Assembly (NCBI GenBank): GCA_037443205.1
Contig: JBBIOU010000038.1
Span: 1 to 24,362 of the forward strand
DNA length: 24,362 nucleotides
Origin: JBBIOU01 sp037443205
GTDB taxonomy: Bacteria; Bacteroidota; Bacteroidia; Flavobacteriales_D; UBA2798
Reading direction: 5' to 3'
Part shown: positions 1 to 4,342 of the stretch, piece by piece
How positions within the stretch are numbered: the first letter of the stretch is position 1
Layout of the letters: the number at the start of each line of letters is the position of its first letter
The notes under the pieces: generated by a model
The model's database searches: none
Told to the model about the DNA's origin: nothing
What the model saw: the letters and a program-made list of their open reading frames with translations, nothing else
Translations under genes and position numbers: made by a program

Positions 1-154
1 AGTTCCACGGATATGAAGCCGCCAACGGGTCAACAGACCAAAAACGCCCTGTACGTGAGTCATATCCCCTAAATTTGTAATCTAAGTGATTTCCAGCTCC
101 TGCAATCTCGTCATCTTTCTCTTGCCCATTGAATCCGTAGCATGTATCTTTCTT
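1..154 (-). pseudogene. 5'-truncated Rhs-repeat core fragment (third tip copy), runs off left edge
   Basis: Read on the minus strand from 154 down, the frame encodes KKDTCYGFNGQEKDDEIAGA and continues through GYDSRTGRFWSVDPLAASYPWN to the window edge. This is the Rhs-repeat-associated core found before polymorphic toxin tails. An in-frame TGA lies just upstream (155-157) and a TAA a few codons further, and no ATG, GTG or TTG lies between the stop and the homology. The leader and N-terminal PPFGVLLQNRNFTSEGYR segment present in the other two copies are absent, and I could not find them in another frame of 155-240. Whatever toxin tail it had lies outside the window. I infer a broken cassette or a silent recombination donor. 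The homology is clear; its functional state is not. Confidence 0.75.
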
Positions 155-245
155 TCAAAGAACTTATTTTCAACTACTTAACACCAAATACAACTACGAT
201 GTGACAGAATTTTAAAACTATCAAGCATAAACTCTACTTTTAAGC

Positions 246-584
246 ATGGAAACAATTGATGGTATTGAGAAAAACATCTTTTCATATCGAACAAAACTCA
301 TTTCGAGTATTCTCTCCTTAGTCAATCTGTTAGTGTTACTCATTATTCTTGTAGACTATTTTGTTACCAGAAACAAGTTGAATTCAGCATGGACACCAAA
401 ATATTTGGCGGAGTACACGTTCATATATTCAGCTTGGAAAGGCTTAATAATTGTAATTTCTCTTTGCTTGTCCGAAATCTGTAAGTTACTCCAAAAGCAT
501 TTGCTTTCTACAGTCATTTTAACAACTGCCTTGATACTTGTTGCGATAATTTGGTTATTTCCTAACCTACTTCCCTCTGTGTAA
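246..584 (+). CDS. small three-helix membrane protein, unknown function
   Basis: A 112-residue ORF and the only plus-strand gene candidate inside the toxin array. Three hydrophobic stretches are visible at about residues 20-40 (ILSLVNLLVLLIILVDYF), 59-78 and 88-108, separated by charged loops, so it should be an integral inner-membrane protein. No known family is recognised. It is convergent with the small gene ending at 613 (28-nt gap) and lies just right of the truncated Rhs fragment. No Shine-Dalgarno site or clear TAnnTTTG element is visible upstream. A competing minus-strand ORF (356-616) overlaps it and has an ATGA overlap with the neighbouring gene. I prefer the plus ORF because it shows a coherent membrane-protein pattern. 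Membrane-embedded immunity proteins are common beside Rhs toxins, but that role is only a guess. Confidence 0.45.
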   Translation: METIDGIEKNIFSYRTKLISSILSLVNLLVLLIILVDYFVTRNKLNSAWTPKYLAEYTFIYSAWKGLIIVISLCLSEICKLLQKHLLSTVILTTALILVAIIWLFPNLLPSV

Positions 585-612
585 TTAGAGATTACAGAAA
601 ATCTAGGAGGTT

Positions 613-1005
613 TCATTCAATTATTTTATCCTCACAGTCGATAATATAGGCTTGTAATTTCAATTCCTCCTCAATAAATTCCTTAATACATTTTGCAATT
701 TGAATTGTGTAATTCGATAAAAAATGAAATCTGGGTTCAAAAATATTAATTGAAATAAATGGTACTGAACTTTTATATAATCTAACATAAAACTCGTGCT
801 TATGAATCTGTCCGTTTTTCGTCAGAAAATCATGCATTTGTTCATATTCAGCATTCGAGTCTTCAATAACCACTAAATGCGATAAAATAATCGTAGACTT
901 CGTATTCACATCAAAGACCGTAAAGGCACCATTAGAGAAAGTGTCTAACACGGTTTTAAAATCTGTTTCGCATACACGAATACTGTAAATAATACTTTTA
1001 CTCAT
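613..1005 (-). CDS. putative immunity protein for the nuclease-tailed Rhs tip toxin
   Basis: A 130-residue soluble protein starting with ATG at 1005, three bases after the TAA of the upstream toxin-like gene, so the two are almost certainly co-transcribed and translationally coupled. There is no signal peptide or membrane segment. The sequence alternates strand-like stretches (SIIYSIRV, STIILSHLVVIED, HEFYVRLY, SVPFISINIF) with an acidic C-terminal helix (CIKEFIEEELKLQ). I recognise no named family. In Rhs/CDI loci the gene immediately downstream of the toxin tail normally encodes its cognate immunity protein. The position and the cytosolic character fit neutralisation of a cytosolic nuclease. 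The role is inferred from context only. Confidence 0.6.
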   Translation of the reverse strand: MSKSIIYSIRVCETDFKTVLDTFSNGAFTVFDVNTKSTIILSHLVVIEDSNAEYEQMHDFLTKNGQIHKHEFYVRLYKSSVPFISINIFEPRFHFLSNYTIQIAKCIKEFIEEELKLQAYIIDCEDKIIE

Positions 1006-1008
1006 ATG

Positions 1009-2103
1009 TTATTTTTTTCCAAATGCTTCTGGCAAGCTAGACTCATCCACAACTTTAAAGGTAACATTTTTTACGTCTGTTTTAAAGTTTTTGATAAAGT
1101 CTTCAGCTTCTTTAATTGTATATGATGCATTAGCGGGACGCACAATAATAACCTGACCATTATCACCAACTTGCTTGGCTGCTTGCTTAAGGTCAGATGC
1201 AAAATTCGAACCGAGACCAGATAATCTTTTAACTTCAGTGCTAACACCATCTACAATCAAATCAGCCGTATTCGTAACGCCAGGCAACTCTTTCACAAAC
1301 TCAACTTGTTTCCCTTCCTTCACAAAAGATTTAGCAACTTTGATTTCCGCCAAAGCAGAAAGATCTCCAGCCTCGGCTGCTTTTGCCTTTTTGAATAACT
1401 GATCAAGATCTCCCTTAATAAGAGCTTTAGAGGTGTTTTTAAACACTTTGAACAGTGGTCCGTAAAACTGAACGATTTTAACTGCAAGTAATTCGGTAAT
1501 TACTGCAAGGGGTATATCCGAGATTCCTCCATGTGTAACCGAAGAAAAAGGAATTTCAAAAGTTCCAGTTGCGTCAAACGGATCTCCTAAAACATCATAT
1601 GTATCAAAACTAAATGAATATTGGAGATAACTAACTGTTTCATGATAAAGTCCACGATTAAATGTCTCACTTCTTACGCCAGTTACTTTAAAATTCATTG
1701 TAGAGTTTTTAATTAAAAACTCCTTTTTAATTTCGTTGATGAGCTCATCATCCGCGAACTGCTTTAATTTTGCCCCTGTATAAACCTTGACATCAAGGCC
1801 ATCGTCTATCACAATTTTCTTTTCACCACCTTCTATGTCGATTGATCTAATGACATCATTTTCCGCAAAACCATAAGGGCTATTGTGTGGTAAAAGGTGT
1901 GTAATAGGATCAATTGATAAGAACCTTGCGAGTCTTGGGTCATGCATGCGATAAGCAAAATTCACAGAGTTATTCTCGCCTTTGATTTCATCGTCTTTCT
2001 CTTGCCCATTAAACCCATACCTATACCCCTCACTCGTAAAATTGCGGTTTTGTAGGAGGACGCCAAACGGAGGGTAATTTGATATATGTATTTTGCTCGT
2101 CAT
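1009..2103 (-). CDS. orphan Rhs-tip protein with PD-(D/E)XK nuclease-like C-terminal toxin domain
   Basis: 364 residues. Residues 1-92 are the end of an Rhs shell: YPPFGVLL-type lead, YRYGFNGQEKDDEIKG (28-42), and a core ending SIDPI..LLPHNSPYGFAENDV. There is no signal peptide and none of the long YD-repeat region of a full Rhs protein, so this is a displaced tip. A linker (93-245) precedes a C-terminal domain (about 248-364) with E253, D281 in ADLIVDG and E290-x-K292 in STEVKRL. That D...ExK arrangement on predicted strands is the signature of PD-(D/E)XK nucleases, as in several CdiA/Rhs tRNase or DNase tails. The ATG at 2103 is preceded by an in-frame TAA about eight codons upstream, and a TAAATTTG element sits 13 nt before it. 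It forms a cassette with the downstream 130-residue gene. Rhs origin is firm; the nuclease call is moderate. Confidence 0.8.
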   Translation of the reverse strand: MTSKIHISNYPPFGVLLQNRNFTSEGYRYGFNGQEKDDEIKGENNSVNFAYRMHDPRLARFLSIDPITHLLPHNSPYGFAENDVIRSIDIEGGEKKIVIDDGLDVKVYTGAKLKQFADDELINEIKKEFLIKNSTMNFKVTGVRSETFNRGLYHETVSYLQYSFSFDTYDVLGDPFDATGTFEIPFSSVTHGGISDIPLAVITELLAVKIVQFYGPLFKVFKNTSKALIKGDLDQLFKKAKAAEAGDLSALAEIKVAKSFVKEGKQVEFVKELPGVTNTADLIVDGVSTEVKRLSGLGSNFASDLKQAAKQVGDNGQVIIVRPANASYTIKEAEDFIKNFKTDVKNVTFKVVDESSLPEAFGKK

Positions 2104-2116
2104 TAAACTGCTTAGC

Positions 2117-2124
2117 CAAATTTA
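2117..2124 (-). promoter_or_regulatory. candidate Bacteroidota -7 element of the first Rhs-tip cassette
   Basis: The minus strand reads TAAATTTG, matching the TAnnTTTG -7 consensus, and ends 13 nt before the ATG at 2103. The same octamer sits at the same distance in the second cassette. No clean TTG -33 element is visible, so confidence is limited. Confidence 0.45.
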
Positions 2125-2140
2125 AGGAAAAATTTTTAAA

Positions 2141-2170
2141 CCACAGAGGGCACAGAGTAACACAGAGGTT
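2141..2170. repeat. CACAGAG triplet repeat, copy A
   Basis: Three CACAGAG units are spaced 9-10 bases apart, preceded by AAAC and followed by a T-run. A diverged copy lies at about 4238-4270, in the same position upstream of the other cassette. From general recollection, similar 'accacagagg-cacagag' intergenic repeats are common in Bacteroidota genomes. Confidence 0.7.
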
Positions 2171-2382
2171 TTTTAAAGCGCGTAAGCCTGACGCAAATGC
2201 GGGCGTGCGAATGGCGTGAATAAAAACTTTAGTAAATGCAGATGTAATGCATTTGCGTTAAGAAGTTTTTAGAGCGCGCTGAAGCTTATTTGCGTCTTGA
2301 ACTTTTCTTTGTTACTTTCTATTATTTCTAAGACAAAAGAAAGTAAAATAAAAACAATCAATGTACTGTAATAACGTATCTA

Positions 2383-2412
2383 TTACTTTTCTTTCTTGAC
2401 AAAGAAAAGTAA
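2383..2412. repeat. hairpin with 12-bp perfect stem
   Basis: TTACTTTTCTTT and AAAGAAAAGTAA flank a 6-base loop (CTTGAC). A weaker relative (TTACTTTCT...AGAAAGTAA) lies about 70 bases to the left. The stem is A/T only and has no adjacent T-run that would mark a classical terminator, so it reads as an intergenic palindromic repeat. Confidence 0.75.
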
Positions 2413-2432
2413 CAAAAGAAGTCAAGGCTGAT

Positions 2433-2558
2433 TTTCATTCCATATAATTTACTCGCAGCATTGCGACCCAAAGAGTGATTTCCTTGCTGCATGCTGCGGA
2501 ACTTCTCTTTGGGTGCCCCGCATTCCGCTTCGTAAATTACATTCATGAAAATAGGCCG
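2433..2558. repeat. imperfect ~125-bp palindromic element
   Basis: Nested inverted pairs converge on one centre: ATTTTCAT with ATGAAAAT at the ends, TAATTTAC with GTAAATTA inside them, and ACCCAAAGAG (2466-2475) with CTCTTTGGGT (2505-2514) around a GC-richer core. This nesting is typical of a mobile palindromic (REP- or MITE-like) intergenic element. I see no target-site duplication. Confidence 0.7.
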
Positions 2559-2732
2559 GGTTATAACGTAATAAAAATTTACCACTAAACCCTGATAGCC
2601 ATCGGGCTAAAAAAAACACATGCACTGCTATGCGGGGTGAAAGGTGGAGGGGTTTAAGAGCAAAATCCTAATTATGGAAAACTTTTTTGGATTAAAGGGG
2701 CAGGAACAGGGAAAAACGGACAGAAAAGGACA

Positions 2733-2761
2733 TAAAAAAAGCCCCGACTTGCGGGACTTCA
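2733..2761 (-). terminator. rho-independent terminator of the second Rhs-tip cassette
   Basis: On the minus strand, just past the stop at 2773, AGTCCCG-CAAGT-CGGGGCT forms a GC-rich hairpin with one G.U pair, followed by seven T. It ends transcription of the putative immunity gene (2773-3279) and so closes the cassette. Confidence 0.85.
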
Positions 2762-2772
2762 TTTTTTAATTT

Positions 2773-3279
2773 CTATAAGAACAAGAACGGATAACGATAT
2801 GGTTTAAATTCTTTCAGCAACTTAATAAGTTCGGAACTGTTGTCTGAAACAGCCCAACCATAAACACTATTTTGCAAACCAAAACGCTGATTTTTCGTTA
2901 CCGCTAAATATGATTTGAAAACCAAATTTCCGTTATCGTAAGCACATATAAAGCTCTCACAAGTTGCCAAGTCCCCACCCGAATAGGTAAACTCAAACAA
3001 ATTCTTAAACTTTTCTATCTGTTCGCTTTTCGTAGCTCTCAATACTTTTGTTTTTGTTAGTTCTTCGGGTAAATCACTAAAATCACTACTGGAAAACACA
3101 ATGTATATTTCAGTTACATTAAGCCCTTCTAATGGCTTTATTATGTCGCCCTTTTCCAATTCTTTTGATATAGGGATTAAATCATCTGCCTTCCCAATAA
3201 TGATTGGGCAAAACAAAAAGTAAATGGATGTCAGAACCCCAAAGACTATTACCGCAAATAATATGGTTTTCTTTTTCAC
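2773..3279 (-). CDS. membrane-anchored putative immunity protein for the caspase-like Rhs tip
   Basis: 168 residues starting with GTG at 3279, overlapping the upstream toxin stop by four bases (GTGA), a classic coupling arrangement. An N-terminal hydrophobic anchor (about residues 5-29, ILFAVIVFGVLTSIYFLF) precedes a roughly 135-residue domain that should face the periplasm. The domain is mixed alpha/beta with two close cysteines (TCESFIC). No family is recognised. Its position directly after a polymorphic tail and before a strong terminator fits an immunity gene. The anchor suggests protection at the cell envelope, in contrast to the soluble partner of the other cassette. GTG as start is supported by the overlap and by the following KKKTILF signal-like sequence. 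Confidence 0.62.
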   Translation of the reverse strand: MKKKTILFAVIVFGVLTSIYFLFCPIIIGKADDLIPISKELEKGDIIKPLEGLNVTEIYIVFSSSDFSDLPEELTKTKVLRATKSEQIEKFKNLFEFTYSGGDLATCESFICAYDNGNLVFKSYLAVTKNQRFGLQNSVYGWAVSDNSSELIKLLKEFKPYRYPFLFL

Positions 3280-4202
3280 GGTTTCTTTTTTGCTGGTAGG
3301 TTACCCTTGCTTTCTACTATTTTACCGTTATTCGGCTTCACTAACTGTTCATCTGAAACAACTCCACCACCATATTCAACTTTTACATCAGAAGAATATA
3401 TTTTTGAGTTCTCATCTACAATTTGCTCAAACTCACTTTTTACACTTTCTTCCCCCCACCAATCGCCAACGGCTGTTCTACAACCACCAACTAAGTTGAT
3501 ATGACAACCGCCAGAAAACGCATCACTTTTGAAGTCTGCGGGTACAAGGTCTGTATCATTTGAGCCTTGATAACCTGGACGCATCTCGCCTGGTGTTGCG
3601 TGTCCAATGTAGTAGAAACTTGTAATAGGGTCTTCTTTTCTTGCTTCTCCGCCAGTTTTAGAATTTACATAACTTGTTATCTCTTCTGTGGTTGATACTT
3701 CAATAACATTGATACCTAATTTAGCTGCCTGAGCTTTGTATTTTTTCAGCATTGCGGGGTCGTGTCCGTGTTCTTTTGAACCATCATTAAAAATTACCCA
3801 AGTAACTTGTTCCCCTTTTCGCTGGAAATGCTTTTTAGCCGCCTTAGCTCTATCTAAACCATTTATTAAAAAATGTTCTTTGTTATTGTGGTTGCCGGGC
3901 TGTCCTGAAATAACTATGCCTTCTAATCCGTCAATATCTATAACGTAGATTGGACTATTAAAACAAAATGAGTAAGGCGAAACATCAGGGTATTTGCGTG
4001 TTTTGGGGTCAACTTGCCAACGTCTGCCTAATCTTGGGGCATATCCATAATCTGCAAATCCATAGTGATTACCTGCTCCTTTAACTTCGTCATCCTTCTC
4101 TTGCCTCTGAAACCCATACCTATACCCCTCACTCGTAAAATTGCGGTTTTGTAGGAGGACGCCAAATGGGGAGTAATTTGTTATATGTATTTTGCTCGTC
4201 AT
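3276..4202 (-). CDS. orphan Rhs-tip protein with caspase-like (clan CD) peptidase-type C-terminal domain
   Basis: 308 residues. Residues 1-42 nearly match the first cassette (MTSKIHITNYSPFGVLLQNR...GFQRQEKDDEVKG), followed by a diverged core (VDPKTRKYPDVSPYSFCFNSPI) to about residue 90. The tail (about 95-308) has a strand-plus-GHA motif at 195-204 (FYYIGHATPG, H201) and a strand-plus-Cys motif at 235-245 (INLVGGCRTAV, C241). This His-then-Cys layout after hydrophobic strands is that of clan CD cysteine peptidases (caspase, CHAT, MARTX CPD folds). I infer a peptidase or a related scaffold; catalysis is unproven. There is no signal peptide. The ATG at 4202 follows TAAATTTG by 13 nt. The stop overlaps the downstream GTG gene. 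Confidence 0.78.
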   Translation of the reverse strand: MTSKIHITNYSPFGVLLQNRNFTSEGYRYGFQRQEKDDEVKGAGNHYGFADYGYAPRLGRRWQVDPKTRKYPDVSPYSFCFNSPIYVIDIDGLEGIVISGQPGNHNNKEHFLINGLDRAKAAKKHFQRKGEQVTWVIFNDGSKEHGHDPAMLKKYKAQAAKLGINVIEVSTTEEITSYVNSKTGGEARKEDPITSFYYIGHATPGEMRPGYQGSNDTDLVPADFKSDAFSGGCHINLVGGCRTAVGDWWGEESVKSEFEQIVDENSKIYSSDVKVEYGGGVVSDEQLVKPNNGKIVESKGNLPAKKKP

Positions 4203-4275
4203 TAAACTGTTTAGCCAAATTTAAGAAAAATTTTTTAAACCACAGAGTGCACGGAGTAGCACAGAGATTTTTTAC
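4110..4275 (-). repeat. cassette leader/5'-coding repeat, copy B
   Basis: Partner of 2011-2176. It covers the promoter-like octamer, the start codon and the first ~30 codons of the second Rhs-tip gene, and extends upstream through the CACAGAG triplet. Recombination between the copies would delete or swap one ~2.1-kb toxin-immunity cassette. Confidence 0.85.
4216..4223 (-). promoter_or_regulatory. candidate -7 element of the second Rhs-tip cassette
   Basis: The minus strand reads TAAATTTG (TAnnTTTG), ending 13 nt before the ATG at 4202. It is conserved with the first cassette although nearby bases differ. A clear -33 TTG is lacking. Confidence 0.45.
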
Positions 4276-4342
4276 TGCATATCCGTATGTGTAATGTGCT
4301 AATGACAGCAGATAACTCGATTAGTACTTCCTAAAATCTTAT

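Larger units (their letters stand above)
2011..2176 (-). repeat. cassette leader/5'-coding repeat, copy A
   Basis: Near-identical to 4110-4275 at an offset of 2099 bases. By eye there are roughly a dozen differences over about 165 bases. It spans the first ~30 codons of the Rhs-tip ORF, the start codon, a promoter-like TAAATTTG and the CACAGAG triplet. Similarity drops sharply just after the GQEKDDE codons, where the toxin tails diverge. Confidence 0.85.
2104..2772. other. 669-bp gene-free spacer rich in inverted repeats between the two cassettes
   Basis: I see no convincing gene here. From left to right it holds the leader repeat of the first cassette, a 10-bp inverted pair (ACGCAAATGC at 2191-2200 with its complement at 2249-2258), AAAGCGCG/AGAGCGCG near-duplicate motifs near 2175 and 2271, a TTACTTTCT/AGAAAGTAA hairpin near 2314-2345, a 12-bp-stem hairpin at 2383-2412, a long imperfect palindrome at about 2433-2558, and a terminator at 2733-2761. 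A 75-codon minus-strand ORF (2358-2585) lies entirely across these palindromes and is probably a translated repeat rather than a protein gene. Confidence 0.7.

Noticed and set aside
356..616. 86-codon minus-strand ORF with ATGA overlap to the 130-residue gene
   Set aside because: The overlap is attractive, but the residues show no fold pattern and the opposite strand has a coherent three-helix membrane protein. Not fully excluded.
1175..1402. 75-codon plus-strand ORF inside the first Rhs-tip gene
   Set aside because: Antisense to the nuclease-like tail and without homology or signals; a shadow frame.
2358..2585. 75-codon minus-strand ORF
   Set aside because: It lies across two strong palindromes and its residues simply follow the inverted repeats; more likely a repeat element than a protein gene.
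1..4275. Insertion sequence or transposon carrying the toxin array
   Set aside because: No transposase or integrase gene and no terminal inverted repeats bounding the array are visible in this window.
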